The position numbers and the translations under genes are program-made. From Clostridium novyi NT (lineage in GTDB: Bacteria; Bacillota; Clostridia; Clostridiales; Clostridiaceae), in NCBI RefSeq assembly GCF_000014125.1, contig NC_008593.1, forward strand, positions 2,232,001 to 2,296,000: a stretch of DNA of 64,000 nt, written 5' to 3'. The notes beneath the pieces are model-generated. The model was not told the origin of the DNA, did not search any database, and saw nothing but the letters and a program-made list of their open reading frames with translations. Positions 10,572-20,008 of this stretch are shown piece after piece (position 1 is the first letter of the stretch; each line of letters starts with the position of its first letter).

Positions 10572-10614
10572 AAAAAATAAATTGAGAAAATAAAATCTTC
10601 TCAATTTATTTTTT
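10572..10614 (-). terminator. Terminator of the germinant receptor operon
   Basis: A 17-bp AT-rich stem (10572-10588 with 10598-10614) with core TTGAGAA/TTCTCAA is followed by T-rich sequence on the minus strand. It lies directly after the gerC-family stop. Confidence 0.82.
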
Positions 10615-10632
10615 AATTATTAGTTTTATAAA

Positions 10633-11823
10633 TTATTTTGTTATACCAACTCTTCTTGCATGAACGGTTACATTTACATCTATGTTAGCATTTTTGTAAA
10701 CTTCATCCCAATTATCTCCTATCTTCTTATATAAATCAGGATGAAACTTTTCACAATAATCCTTTAATCCTATCAAATCTATAGGATGTTGTTCTTGTAA
10801 AATTCTAGCTACCTTTTCACATTTTCTTTCTATTACATGACCAAAATCCTGCTGAATGTTCTCTAACTCTTCATAGTTAAAAAGGTTTTCTGAAACACTA
10901 TATCCCTTTAATTGTCCTTCTAAACTTACATCAATTCTAACATTTAATTTTTTTATATTATTAGAATCAACGATTTTTATTCTTCTTTTTACGCCTCCAA
11001 CTTCAAATTCTATTGGATGACCATTTTTAAGTATAGTCTCTTTTCCACCTTTTATTTCTCCTCTTAAAATATCTAGAGATGATGTTTCATCTGGTGTTAA
11101 ATATCCATCAATTTTATAATCTTTAATTAAGGCCATTCCTGATATATTTAATTTACTCTTATCATCTTTATCAAATTCTAAGCTTGGAATAGCTATACTT
11201 TTATTATTATAAAGGCATATTAACATATCATTTAAAGTAACTGGTAGTATAGAAGAATTATTACTGCTATTTTCCATAAGCCCACTTATATAAGTCTGTA
11301 TATTCTTCTCCATACTAGGTACAAATTTAACATAATCTTGTGCTTTTCCATTAACCACTACTACAAACATCATTCTGTTTATGTCTGCTTGCCTTTCAAA
11401 AAAGTCTACAATTTCTTTAAATACTTCAGGATATTGTATTACTTCATTGCTCAATAAAAGCAATTTAGAATGTCCTGTATATATTATTCTACTGGTTTTT
11501 GACGCTAGTTCATTTATAGAGTCTTGCATAGAAAAAGCATCTGTAGATATAATTTGTTCTGTGGCTGCCCCAGAATCTGTAGGCCCAAGTTCGCTTATAT
11601 TAGGGAATCCAAAGGTTATATTAAGTTTTTTATATTCTGATTCATTAAATATTTTATCTGATTTTATCTTTTTAAGCTCATCTTGTTTACTTATACTTTT
11701 CCCTACATCTACTGCAATTGTAGATATAAAACTCTTTCTCTCTATCTCAACTTTATCCCAACATCCAGTTAATAAGCAACATGATAACACTAGTGTAAAA
11801 AATATAATCTTTTTATACTTCAT
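10633..11823 (-). CDS. GerC-family spore germinant receptor lipoprotein
   Basis: This 396-residue protein has a lipoprotein signal peptide ending LLTGC, with C21 as the lipidated residue, followed by WDKVEIE, which is typical of Ger(x)C proteins. GerC subunits sit on the outer face of the spore inner membrane and form the receptor with A and B subunits. The gene overlaps the gerB-family gene by 11 bases, a sign of translational coupling. The germinant cannot be inferred. Confidence 0.95.
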   Translation of the reverse strand: MKYKKIIFFTLVLSCCLLTGCWDKVEIERKSFISTIAVDVGKSISKQDELKKIKSDKIFNESEYKKLNITFGFPNISELGPTDSGAATEQIISTDAFSMQDSINELASKTSRIIYTGHSKLLLLSNEVIQYPEVFKEIVDFFERQADINRMMFVVVVNGKAQDYVKFVPSMEKNIQTYISGLMENSSNNSSILPVTLNDMLICLYNNKSIAIPSLEFDKDDKSKLNISGMALIKDYKIDGYLTPDETSSLDILRGEIKGGKETILKNGHPIEFEVGGVKRRIKIVDSNNIKKLNVRIDVSLEGQLKGYSVSENLFNYEELENIQQDFGHVIERKCEKVARILQEQHPIDLIGLKDYCEKFHPDLYKKIGDNWDEVYKNANIDVNVTVHARRVGITK

Positions 11824-12913
11824 TTTTGACTCTCCTTGATTTTATAGTTCCAATTATAAGTAATAAAAGAGGCAATATTACCATAATGCCTAGCCCTATA
11901 TATGGAGAAAACCTTTCTTTTATTCTATAAACCTCTGCTATATTTTCTGGATATAAAGATAATAAATATATAATAGGAGTTACAATTATTAATGAAACTT
12001 TTATATCTTCTAAATGAAATACATCCTTCACCACTTCTGAACTAAAGTAATACAAATTTATATATGTAGTAAAGAAAAATATGAACCAAAATGCCATAAT
12101 TGCACCTTCCCATCGCTCAACAAAAGTTCCAGGAATATCTACAGTTGATAACATGGTTATAGTTGGCCATAACAACTGTGAAATATATGATTTAGAAAAT
12201 ACAATTACCGTAGTTACCGCCACTATAATATAGAAAATTACTATAAATCCTAAAGATTTATATGTTATGTTCATTATATTTCTTTTTTCTTTAACTAAAG
12301 GATACAACACATACACAATTTGAAACCCTAAAAATGCAAATACACTATTTTTGATTCCACTTAAATAATCTATGGGCTTGTGAGTTAAAACCGGAAATAT
12401 ATTTGTAAAGTCAGATCCTTTTAAAACAAATAAAATAGCCACCAAAATAGGCAAAAACATTAACCAAAAGGCTATTTCATTAAATCTTATTACACTTTCA
12501 ATTTCTCCCCTTACTAAAAATGCACCTACTAAAATAACTAATATAATTATAAATTCAGAAGGTGTCCTCTTTAAAAGATACATTTTTAAAACTTCTGTAA
12601 AAACTCTCATTTCCATTGAAATTATTAACATGGCACTTAGTATTACTACCAAAGCAATAACTTTTCCAAAGATTTTCCCAAAATTGTCTTCAAGCATATT
12701 TGTAAATTTCTTATATCCATTTACTTCAATAGACTTTTTTACAATGTAAAGAGCCGGTACTACTAATAATCCAGTTAATATTATTACTATCCATCCATCA
12801 GTTCCAACCTTTTCACCTAAAATTCTTGGATACGCAAATATAGATGTACCAGCTACAGTAATAACCATTGATATAAATAAATCATATGTGCTTATAATAT
12901 TATTTTTTTTCAT
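11813..12913 (-). CDS. GerB-family spore germinant receptor permease subunit
   Basis: This is a 366-residue integral membrane protein with about ten hydrophobic segments throughout and no soluble domain. It belongs to the endospore germination permease (APC-superfamily) group, whose members form the germinant-binding subunit. The start MKKNNIISTYDLFISMVITV is typical of the family. It lies between the A and C subunit genes in the usual A-B-C order. Confidence 0.95.
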   Translation of the reverse strand: MKKNNIISTYDLFISMVITVAGTSIFAYPRILGEKVGTDGWIVIILTGLLVVPALYIVKKSIEVNGYKKFTNMLEDNFGKIFGKVIALVVILSAMLIISMEMRVFTEVLKMYLLKRTPSEFIIILVILVGAFLVRGEIESVIRFNEIAFWLMFLPILVAILFVLKGSDFTNIFPVLTHKPIDYLSGIKNSVFAFLGFQIVYVLYPLVKEKRNIMNITYKSLGFIVIFYIIVAVTTVIVFSKSYISQLLWPTITMLSTVDIPGTFVERWEGAIMAFWFIFFFTTYINLYYFSSEVVKDVFHLEDIKVSLIIVTPIIYLLSLYPENIAEVYRIKERFSPYIGLGIMVILPLLLLIIGTIKSRRVKNEV

Positions 12914-12934
12914 AAGAGCATTTCACCACTCTTT

Positions 12935-14416
12935 CTATTCCTGTCTAGTTTTATCTTGCGTATTCATATACACAGGTCTTTTTTTAAACCATTTTAATGG
13001 TAATCTTAAAAATACATCTTTAAAATCTGTTATATCAGGGTTAACAACTGGAGCTAAATATGGAATACCAAAACTTTTTAATTTTATTAAATGAACTAAT
13101 ACTACAATAAGTCCTAATATTATTCCATAAAGTCCAACTATAGCAGAACATATAGTTAAAAATACTCTGGTTATCCTAAGTCCCGTAGTTACTCCATAGT
13201 TAGGAGTTATAAATTCAGTAATAGCTGTTATACTTACAACTATTATCATTATTGGACTTACAATTCCTGCACTTACTGCCGATTGTCCTATAATCAAACC
13301 TCCAACAATACCTATTGTTGCTCCTATAGGTCTCGGCAACCTGACTACTGCCTCTAACAGCAAATCAAAACTAATTTCCATTATTATAGCTTCAACAAAT
13401 GCCGGGAACGGAACTCCCTCTCTTGATGCTGCTATAGAATATGCAAGCCTTGCTGGAATAATGGATGTATGGAAAGAAGTTATTGCAATATAAAGTGCCG
13501 GAAATGTTATACACATAATTATTGCAAGTGTTCTAAGTAATCTTATAATTGATGAATTTATCCATCTTTGATAGTAATCATCAGGTGACTGCAATAAATT
13601 AGGCATTGTAGCAGGTACAATAATAGCAAATGGTGAGTTATCCACAAGAACTGCTACTCTTCCTTCATATAAAGCTGCCGCAACTACATCTGGCCTTTCT
13701 GTACTTTGCACTTGTGGAAATGGAGATAAACAATCATCTTCTATGAGCTGTTCTATGTATCCACTATCAAGTATTGCGTCAATATCTATTTTATCCAGTC
13801 TCCTTTTAAGCTCTTCTAAAACTCCAACATTGACTATATCATCTATATAAGTAATTGCTAAATCCGTTTTAGATCTAATTCCAACAACTTTAGATTCCAT
13901 TCTAAGCCTTGTATCTTTGACCCTTCTTCTAACCAATGCAGTATTAAATCTTATGGTTTCAGAAAATCCATCTCTAGAGCCTCTAATTGTGGTTTCTCCT
14001 GAAGGTTCCCCAATGCCCCTTGCTGGCCAGGAACGTGAACTTATAACACAGGCTACATTAAAACCATCTACCAAAAGCAAAGTATCTCCACTTAAAATAC
14101 TTGAAATACCTTCATATAAATCATCTATTTCTTTTAAGTCAGATACAGTGAGTATTCTATCTTTTATGTCATTAAAGTCCTCTATTTTTTGGTTTCCTTC
14201 CATAAAACTTTCGAGAACATAATCATTTAATAAATCCCTATCTACCATTCCATCTATATATATTATGGCTGTTTTAAAATGACTAAATTTAAACTGTCTG
14301 TATATTATATCTGAGTTATTTTCAAGTAAATTTTTTATGTACTCAATATTCTTTTCAATATTACTAGATATAGTTTTATCTACCTTCTCCTTCAAATCTT
14401 TCACTTCCTTTTCCAA
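12935..14416 (-). CDS. GerA-family spore germinant receptor A subunit
   Basis: This 493-residue protein has a soluble N-terminal domain (about residues 1-280), including SRSWPARGIGEPSGETTIRG, followed by several membrane segments in the C-terminal half and a short basic cytoplasmic tail. These are the features of GerA A subunits, which are reported to oligomerise and contribute to ion release during germination. It is preceded after 5 bases by the small membrane protein gene and followed by the B and C subunits. Confidence 0.96.
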   Translation of the reverse strand: MEKEVKDLKEKVDKTISSNIEKNIEYIKNLLENNSDIIYRQFKFSHFKTAIIYIDGMVDRDLLNDYVLESFMEGNQKIEDFNDIKDRILTVSDLKEIDDLYEGISSILSGDTLLLVDGFNVACVISSRSWPARGIGEPSGETTIRGSRDGFSETIRFNTALVRRRVKDTRLRMESKVVGIRSKTDLAITYIDDIVNVGVLEELKRRLDKIDIDAILDSGYIEQLIEDDCLSPFPQVQSTERPDVVAAALYEGRVAVLVDNSPFAIIVPATMPNLLQSPDDYYQRWINSSIIRLLRTLAIIMCITFPALYIAITSFHTSIIPARLAYSIAASREGVPFPAFVEAIIMEISFDLLLEAVVRLPRPIGATIGIVGGLIIGQSAVSAGIVSPIMIIVVSITAITEFITPNYGVTTGLRITRVFLTICSAIVGLYGIILGLIVVLVHLIKLKSFGIPYLAPVVNPDITDFKDVFLRLPLKWFKKRPVYMNTQDKTRQE

Positions 14417-14421
14417 TTAAA

Positions 14422-14619
14422 CTAACTCACAACTACCCACCTTAATATATATAAAATTGCTCCTAGTATCATAGCCCACTTTCCTACAAATCTCGCCTTT
14501 CTAGATGCACTATTCATACCAGCGTTTTTAAAACTTGTTGAATCTAACACAACTCCAATAAATCCTTGAATTAATAGCAATGCTAAAAAATATTTAGTAA
14601 ATAAATTTATAACTTTCAC
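14422..14619 (-). CDS. Small two-TM protein, first gene of the germinant receptor operon
   Basis: This 65-residue protein starts at GTG 14619 after TAGGAGTGATAAT. It has two hydrophobic segments (about residues 7-25 and 47-64) separated by a short polar, basic loop. It lies 5 bases upstream of the gerA-family gene and is surely co-transcribed. Small two-TM D subunits that modulate germinant receptors are described in Bacillus, so a D-like role is a reasonable inference. I see no sequence match that proves it. Confidence 0.7.
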   Translation of the reverse strand: MKVINLFTKYFLALLLIQGFIGVVLDSTSFKNAGMNSASRKARFVGKWAMILGAILYILRWVVVS

Positions 14620-14679
14620 ATTATCACTCCTATTTTTCTTAAATTATTTTCTGTATTAACCACTAAAAATATACATATA

Positions 14680-14712
14680 AAAAGAGATTGCACACTTAGT
14701 ACAATCTCTTTT
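14680..14712 (-). terminator. Terminator after ispE
   Basis: An 11-bp stem AAAAGAGATTG/CAATCTCTTTT (14680-14690 with 14702-14712) is followed by T-rich sequence on the minus strand. It overlaps the ispE stop codon at 14711-14713. Confidence 0.85.
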
Positions 14713-15553
14713 ATATAGTTCTAGTAATATATACATCATTATATTTACTTTTAAAATATTCATAGCACCTTTGTGCCTTTAACATATCATCGAAAAATCC
14801 AAAAACAGATGGGCCACTTCCACTCATCATAGAACCTAAGGCTCCACTTCTAATCATCTTTTCTTTTATTTCTTTTATTATGGTATGTTTTTTTAATGTT
14901 ACATTTTCTAAAACATTTCTCATGTTTTCACTTACATATCTCAAATCATTATTTTCTACTGCTTTTATTAATCCTTCTGTATTTGGATGTCTATATATTT
15001 TATTTATATCAAGGCTTTTATATACTTCTTTAGTTGACACACCAAATTTAGGCTTAACCAAAACTAATATATGTCCTTTAAATCCTTTAAGATTTGTAAC
15101 CTTTTCTCCAATACCTTCACATAAAGCTGTACCGCCTTTTATACAATATGGAACATCTGCACCAATTTTTAATCCTAGTTTGCAAAGTTCATCATCACTT
15201 ACATCTATATTGTATAACTCTCTCATGGCTAAAAGAGTTGTTGCAGCATCAGAACTTCCTCCAGCAAGCCCAGCTGAAACTGGTATATTTTTAATTATAT
15301 TAAAGTCTACGCCACCTTTTAAATTGTATGTATCTAGAAATAACTTTGCAGCTTTATAAACTAAATTTCTTTCATCTAAAGGAACATAACTTTTATTACA
15401 TTTTATATTGATTCCTGTTTTATTTTTTGTCACTTCTAAAATATCATATAATTCTATTCTTTGCATTATCATCTCTAGTAGATGATAATCATCTTCTCTT
15501 TTACCTACTACATCTAATGATATATTTATTTTAGCATATGCTCTAAAAAACAT
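14711..15553 (-). CDS. ispE: 4-diphosphocytidyl-2-C-methyl-D-erythritol kinase
   Basis: This GHMP kinase of the non-mevalonate isoprenoid (MEP) pathway phosphorylates the 2-hydroxyl of CDP-methylerythritol. The 280 residues include AYAKINISLDVVGKREDDYH at the start, the glycine-rich ATP loop PVSAGLAGGSSDAATT at residues 91-106, and GSMMSGSGPSVFG near the C-terminus. It follows a GGGGGAAATACT site and is separately terminated. The MEP route implies undecaprenyl and quinone-type precursor supply. Confidence 0.97.
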   Translation of the reverse strand: MFFRAYAKINISLDVVGKREDDYHLLEMIMQRIELYDILEVTKNKTGINIKCNKSYVPLDERNLVYKAAKLFLDTYNLKGGVDFNIIKNIPVSAGLAGGSSDAATTLLAMRELYNIDVSDDELCKLGLKIGADVPYCIKGGTALCEGIGEKVTNLKGFKGHILVLVKPKFGVSTKEVYKSLDINKIYRHPNTEGLIKAVENNDLRYVSENMRNVLENVTLKKHTIIKEIKEKMIRSGALGSMMSGSGPSVFGFFDDMLKAQRCYEYFKSKYNDVYITRTI

Positions 15554-15617
15554 AGTATTTCCCCCAAAATAGTTTAATTTTAATTAGTTTATTATATCAC
15601 AAATTTTTAATTATATA

Positions 15618-15659
15618 AAAATGTCTCCATACTTAAAAATTTAAGTATGGAGACATTTT
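15618..15659 (-). terminator. Terminator after sipL
   Basis: A nearly perfect 20-bp stem (15618-15637 with 15640-15659, two-base loop) with core TGTCTCCATACTT is followed by T-rich sequence on the minus strand. It begins at the stop codon of the upstream gene. Confidence 0.88.
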
Positions 15660-17211
15660 ATATAATTGCTCTGCCAGGAATAATCATCTTATCCCCTACA
15701 TTTATATTTTCACTTTCAAGACCATTTATTTTTATTAAATCTTCCACAGTTGTACAATATCTTTTAGCTATTTTCCACAATGTATCACCATCTTGTACAA
15801 CATATATTGTTATACTAGCCTTTTTATCCACAACTTCATCTTCCAATGGTTCTATATCAACTAAAAATTCTTTATGTGTAATGTAATTAACATTACTATA
15901 AACTTTTCCTAATGCTTTTATAGCAATAGTTCCTGCTTCAACTCCAGCCTCTAAGTTTTCTAAGCTAACCTTTGCAATACACTCCATATCTATTTTAGAC
16001 CCAGGTACGTCTACACCTGCACTAAATGGAATTTCTTCACTAATTACAGCAATGTTATCTTGTTCATCTTCAGTTTTATATAGTATATTAACATTTAATA
16101 ATCCATCAACTAAAACTTTATCTTCAACTATTTTTTTATCTGTTATAAACATATTTCCTAATGCCATTATAACTTCTGTTGGTTTAGCTCCATTCACATC
16201 TATATTTTCTTTAACCATAATCTCAGTATTGTTTTGACCTAGCATAGCATTAAGATCGTATGCTTTTTTGTCCATCTTTAACATTTTTGAAGGAGAATAA
16301 GCATCTTCTATCATATCTATTTGCTCTTTACTTATAATCTTAGTTTCAGACTTTATTAGAGCTTCTAAATCTATAATACGATTTTCTCCTAGATCATCTT
16401 CTTTAACATCAAAAGAAACATCATCTATAACAAATTCAGTATTACTTTGCATAAATTCAGTTACGTCTAAACATTCCACTTCATCATTTACATATATATC
16501 TTCTTTTAAAGTGCAAAGTTCTTTACTGTCAGCAGCTTTATACAATACTTGTATTTGAGTAAATGCCTCAACTTGTATCTTTCCTTCTAATAACTTAACA
16601 TCACTTTTATGAACTCTAACATCACAATTAAGAACTTTACCTATTTCAGGTTTATCCATAGGCACTTGAATATGAGCCTTACTCAATAATTCCCCTGTAG
16701 GTCTAGCCACTATTTTATCAATTGAAGATGGATTCTTTAATAACTGAATATCATCTAATGAATCTACATCCTTTATAACTTCAAATTCATATTTTTTATA
16801 AACAGCAGCTTCTATTTGTATGATTCCTTCTATAACTATTTTTCTTTCATTGATTATGTTACATTCTATATGTTCAATATTACAATCCAATGTGCAATCC
16901 ATATCGGCTTTTGCACCATCCATATCTGCATATGTTGAAAAATCCTTTGTATAAATTACATTAAAGATTTCTTTTCCTTCATCTACGGTAGCTAAATAAA
17001 GTACGTTACAAATCATTTGACCTTCTATATAAACCTTATTTTGCATAACTTCTTTACTAGTTATTTTTGGTTTAGCGTCGAGCATCAATATCTTTTCCAC
17101 ATCTGGTTGTATATCTGGTATAACGTACTCCTCTTTTACAACATTATCGATAATTTCTTTTCCTAATAGTTGATTATATTCTATACTCTCTTTTATCAAT
17201 TCCATAGCCAT
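15658..17211 (-). CDS. sipL: SPOCS (DUF3794) and LysM protein, SipL-like spore morphogenetic factor
   Basis: This 517-residue protein has repeated DUF3794/SPOCS segments (about residues 30-150, 170-290 and 320-450) and a C-terminal LysM domain (about 468-514; YVVQDGDTLWKIAKRYCTTV). This is the architecture and length of C. difficile SipL, which binds the SpoIVA ATPase through LysM and anchors the coat; Bacillus SpoVID plays the equivalent role. GGGAGGTAGA precedes the ATG. It acts in the mother cell at the forespore surface. Sigma-E control is expected but no clear promoter was found. Confidence 0.88.
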   Translation of the reverse strand: MAMELIKESIEYNQLLGKEIIDNVVKEEYVIPDIQPDVEKILMLDAKPKITSKEVMQNKVYIEGQMICNVLYLATVDEGKEIFNVIYTKDFSTYADMDGAKADMDCTLDCNIEHIECNIINERKIVIEGIIQIEAAVYKKYEFEVIKDVDSLDDIQLLKNPSSIDKIVARPTGELLSKAHIQVPMDKPEIGKVLNCDVRVHKSDVKLLEGKIQVEAFTQIQVLYKAADSKELCTLKEDIYVNDEVECLDVTEFMQSNTEFVIDDVSFDVKEDDLGENRIIDLEALIKSETKIISKEQIDMIEDAYSPSKMLKMDKKAYDLNAMLGQNNTEIMVKENIDVNGAKPTEVIMALGNMFITDKKIVEDKVLVDGLLNVNILYKTEDEQDNIAVISEEIPFSAGVDVPGSKIDMECIAKVSLENLEAGVEAGTIAIKALGKVYSNVNYITHKEFLVDIEPLEDEVVDKKASITIYVVQDGDTLWKIAKRYCTTVEDLIKINGLESENINVGDKMIIPGRAII

Positions 17212-17289
17212 CCATTCTACCTCCCATAAAATACCTACTAACTAATATATATATTTCTTTTATGGAAAATATGATTATTTTAATAAAAA

Positions 17290-17321
17290 AAATGAGGTAC
17301 TGATAATTCAGTACCTCATTT
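17290..17321 (-). terminator. Terminator after veg
   Basis: A 14-bp stem AAATGAGGTACTGA/TCAGTACCTCATTT (17290-17303 with 17308-17321) is followed by a T-run on the minus strand. It overlaps the veg stop codon. Confidence 0.88.
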
Positions 17322-17556
17322 ATCCTGCGAAGTCTATTTGAACTGTTTTTGTCAAAACATCTGAGTAGCTATATGTGACCGTCCTTTGGGTGTCGTCTTG
17401 TAATCTAACAAGAAAGATACTTGGGTATGTCTTTTCTAGCACTCCGCTATTTACTACAATCTTTCTTCTTCCGTTGTTAGCTTTTAGCGTCACTTTCTCT
17501 CCTACATGATCATCCATCTTATCCTTTATGGACGCTAATACATTTCTTCCTTCCAT
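17320..17556 (-). CDS. veg: Veg family protein
   Basis: This 78-residue protein starts MEGRNVLASIKDKMDDHVGE and contains the conserved GRRKIVVNSGVLEKTYPSIF and QRTVTYSYSDVLT segments of the Veg family. ATG 17556 is preceded by AGAGGG at 8 bases; an upstream GTG overlaps that site and is rejected. In B. subtilis Veg is very strongly transcribed, and it has been linked to biofilm control and spore outgrowth. The two strong tandem promoters upstream fit high expression. Confidence 0.95.
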   Translation of the reverse strand: MEGRNVLASIKDKMDDHVGEKVTLKANNGRRKIVVNSGVLEKTYPSIFLVRLQDDTQRTVTYSYSDVLTKTVQIDFAG

Positions 17557-17583
17557 CACTAGCACCCTCTTTCTACATTATAT

Positions 17584-17652
17584 ATTATATAATACATCCT
17601 AGTGATTGTCAAGTAACTAAATATTTTATCACTAATATACGCTACTTGTCAA
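17584..17652 (-). promoter_or_regulatory. Tandem strong promoters of veg
   Basis: Proximal: TTGACA (minus strand, 17607-17612), 17 bases, TATAAT (17584-17589), a perfect sigma-A consensus. Distal: TTGACA (17647-17652), 18 bases, TAAAAT (17623-17628). Both read into veg. The proximal start would fall near 17577. Confidence 0.75.
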
Positions 17653-17788
17653 TATTAATTTTATGTTAACTTTTTATTAAAACTTTCCTAATATTAAATT
17701 ATTCTAATGAATATTCTCTTATTTTTATTATGTGTAATAATATTATTTATATACATTATTTTATAATTAAATATAATTCTGGTATTGT

Positions 17789-18682
17789 TTAGGAATATTT
17801 CGACTTAGGAAACCCTTCTCTATACTTCCCCCTTGTCTCTAAGCCTCCCACTCCCTCAACACCAGTTATGGTATTATAAACAACATCATGTATAGAAACT
17901 ACTTTTCCTACATTTGTATAGGCTATCTTTTCGCAAATAAAAACAGGATCTAAACAATGAATAAGCACCCTATTTGGTGAACTTGCAAAGTTTGCTCCTG
18001 CATCTAATATGGCCTCATAACATGATTGACAAGCACCTGCAAATATAACTAAATCATCATAGTTTGGTTCATATTTTCTAAGTTTTTGAACGGTTTGTAC
18101 AAAATATTTAGAATTTTTATAGTTACTTAAATCCATGTATTCAGTAGCTCCTTTTATAATAGCATCATGTCCAGTTACAACAACAATATCAGGTTTTATA
18201 TTGGCTACTAACTCCGGTACTCGAATAGGTTGCTCTTTTTCAGCTATAACATATCCAACGGCCTCAACACTTAATTGTTTATATGTTTTCAAACATAAAT
18301 CTAAATATTCAGGATCACCATCTATGTGAAGTACTCTTCCTGGTCTCCCAAATAGCATGTTTGCTTCTTCTTTTTTAGAAGATTTCTGAGTTTTACTTTT
18401 TCCTCTTTTTTCATCTACAGATCTATATTTATTACCAGCATTTCTTTCAATGAGAATATTCCTAATTCGATTATTAACCTTCTTATCAAAAGTCATTTGT
18501 TTTTTAGTTACAAATTCATCTGTTGCAAACTCCAAATCTTCCATTGGAGAATCTGCTATTATCCTCATGTTAATGCCTTTAAGTACATATAAATATTTCC
18601 CATTTGCATTTTTTATATCTATTATTTTAAAAGTAATATCTTTTCCATAAGATTTCCTTACTACTAAATCCCCAACTTTCAC
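17789..18682 (-). CDS. yabG: Sporulation-specific protease YabG
   Basis: This 297-residue cysteine protease of spore coat maturation begins MKVGDLVVRKSYGKD with an SH3-like N-terminal region. The catalytic domain includes VVVTGHDA (H172) and FAGACQSCYEAI (C218), positions that fit the His/Cys pair reported, as I recall, for B. subtilis YabG. In C. difficile it processes germination proteins. Mother-cell expression is expected. No clear terminator follows in the 223-base gap to veg. Confidence 0.95.
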   Translation of the reverse strand: MKVGDLVVRKSYGKDITFKIIDIKNANGKYLYVLKGINMRIIADSPMEDLEFATDEFVTKKQMTFDKKVNNRIRNILIERNAGNKYRSVDEKRGKSKTQKSSKKEEANMLFGRPGRVLHIDGDPEYLDLCLKTYKQLSVEAVGYVIAEKEQPIRVPELVANIKPDIVVVTGHDAIIKGATEYMDLSNYKNSKYFVQTVQKLRKYEPNYDDLVIFAGACQSCYEAILDAGANFASSPNRVLIHCLDPVFICEKIAYTNVGKVVSIHDVVYNTITGVEGVGGLETRGKYREGFPKSKYS

Positions 18683-18808
18683 GTTATCATCCCCAATGAT
18701 ATAAAGTTATAATTTCATATTATGTATGTGTATGACTATTGTTTACAAATTTAAAACAGTATAACTAGCTAAATTTATCCTTGAGAAAATAACTTCTATT
18801 ACTACAAT

Positions 18809-18852
18809 AATAGAACCATATAAAATAAGTTAATATATTATATGGTTCTATT
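18809..18852 (-). terminator. Terminator after first cotS-family gene
   Basis: Stem AATAGAACCATATAA with its complement (18809-18823 and 18838-18852), 15 bp, ends 18 bases downstream of the cotS-family stop. The following sequence on the minus strand is moderately T-rich. Confidence 0.75.
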
Positions 18853-18870
18853 TAAAATATCTATATTTAC

Positions 18871-19881
18871 TCATATATCTTCTTTTTGATTGTATACTTC
18901 TTTAAAATCTTCAATAAACTTCATATACTTATCTTGTTCTGATATTAAATTTTCTATTTTTCTATTGAAAGTATTAGTTGCCCAATTAACTTCATTATAA
19001 TAATATCTATTTCCAAGTCTCCAGAAACGTTGTGGAAATAATAAAAATGCAAATAATACCTTATATTCATCCTCATTTAAAGGACTTACTTCATTATAAG
19101 AATCTATAATTATCTTTGCACAATCTATATTCCAATCTCTTCTTTTAAGTACCTTTGTTATAAAGTTTGAAATATCATAAACTCTAACTTCTCTCTTACA
19201 ATAATCAAAATCTATAACATTTACACGATCATCATTGTCTATAATTATATTGTGATAAGTAAAATCGTGATGACAGAATGTTTTTTGAGCCTCTGTATAT
19301 GCACATATATCCATATATTTTGAACTATTTAAAACATTTAAAGCCCTTATACCAAGCTTCTTGTAAAAATCCATTGTCTTAATATAATTTAAATCAAAAT
19401 CACCTTTTCTATTTTTCTTTCTAGCCATATTTCTCATCTTATCTAAAGCCTTAACCCTTTTTTCCATAAGATGTGGCCATCTTCCAAGGTCTGTTTTTAA
19501 CTTGCTATTTTCAGGTGGATCATAGTCCTTTGAAGCTATATGCATATTTGCAAGAGCTTTTGCTGCTTTTCTTATATCATCATCATTATGGAAATCACAC
19601 TCTCTACCTTCAATCCATTCAGATAATGTATATATGTCCTCATTAACTATTGCATAAGGATCACCCTCTACATTTAAACTATATTTGTCCACAGTTGTAA
19701 ATCCATGATTTATAAGATGCTCTTTAGCTCCATAAACAAACCATAACTTTTGAACACCATAGTTTATTCTTTTAAGGCACTTATTTCCTTTATTAGTTTT
19801 TAAAAAATATACTCCTTTATTTGGCTTTATACTTTCAATTCTAATATCAAATTGTCTTTCTATTTCAAACTCCCTCATCAT
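18871..19881 (-). CDS. CotS-family spore coat protein (kinase-like), copy 1
   Basis: This 336-residue protein has the aminoglycoside-phosphotransferase/CotS fold. The catalytic loop HHDFTYHN lies at residues 204-211 and the metal motif DFDYC at 224-228, so kinase residues are intact. CotS, YutH and YsxE relatives are inner spore coat proteins whose substrate is unknown. It is divergent from a family 4 glycosyltransferase with 127 bases between; the same pairing occurs again at 33.6-35.8 kb. Confidence 0.9.
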   Translation of the reverse strand: MMREFEIERQFDIRIESIKPNKGVYFLKTNKGNKCLKRINYGVQKLWFVYGAKEHLINHGFTTVDKYSLNVEGDPYAIVNEDIYTLSEWIEGRECDFHNDDDIRKAAKALANMHIASKDYDPPENSKLKTDLGRWPHLMEKRVKALDKMRNMARKKNRKGDFDLNYIKTMDFYKKLGIRALNVLNSSKYMDICAYTEAQKTFCHHDFTYHNIIIDNDDRVNVIDFDYCKREVRVYDISNFITKVLKRRDWNIDCAKIIIDSYNEVSPLNEDEYKVLFAFLLFPQRFWRLGNRYYYNEVNWATNTFNRKIENLISEQDKYMKFIEDFKEVYNQKEDI

Positions 19882-20008
19882 TATTATCGCCTCCCCTATA
19901 AATTTATATGTACAATATGTTACATTTAGAATACATATTCATTTGTTAACATTTTTGCTTTAATAACAATATACTAAATTAAGTAATTATTTCTTAAAGG
20001 GGTGCTTT

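Noticed and set aside
11381..11839. 152-codon plus-strand ORF opposite the gerC-family gene
   Set aside because: Shadow of the lipoprotein gene, no ribosome site and no recognisable motif.
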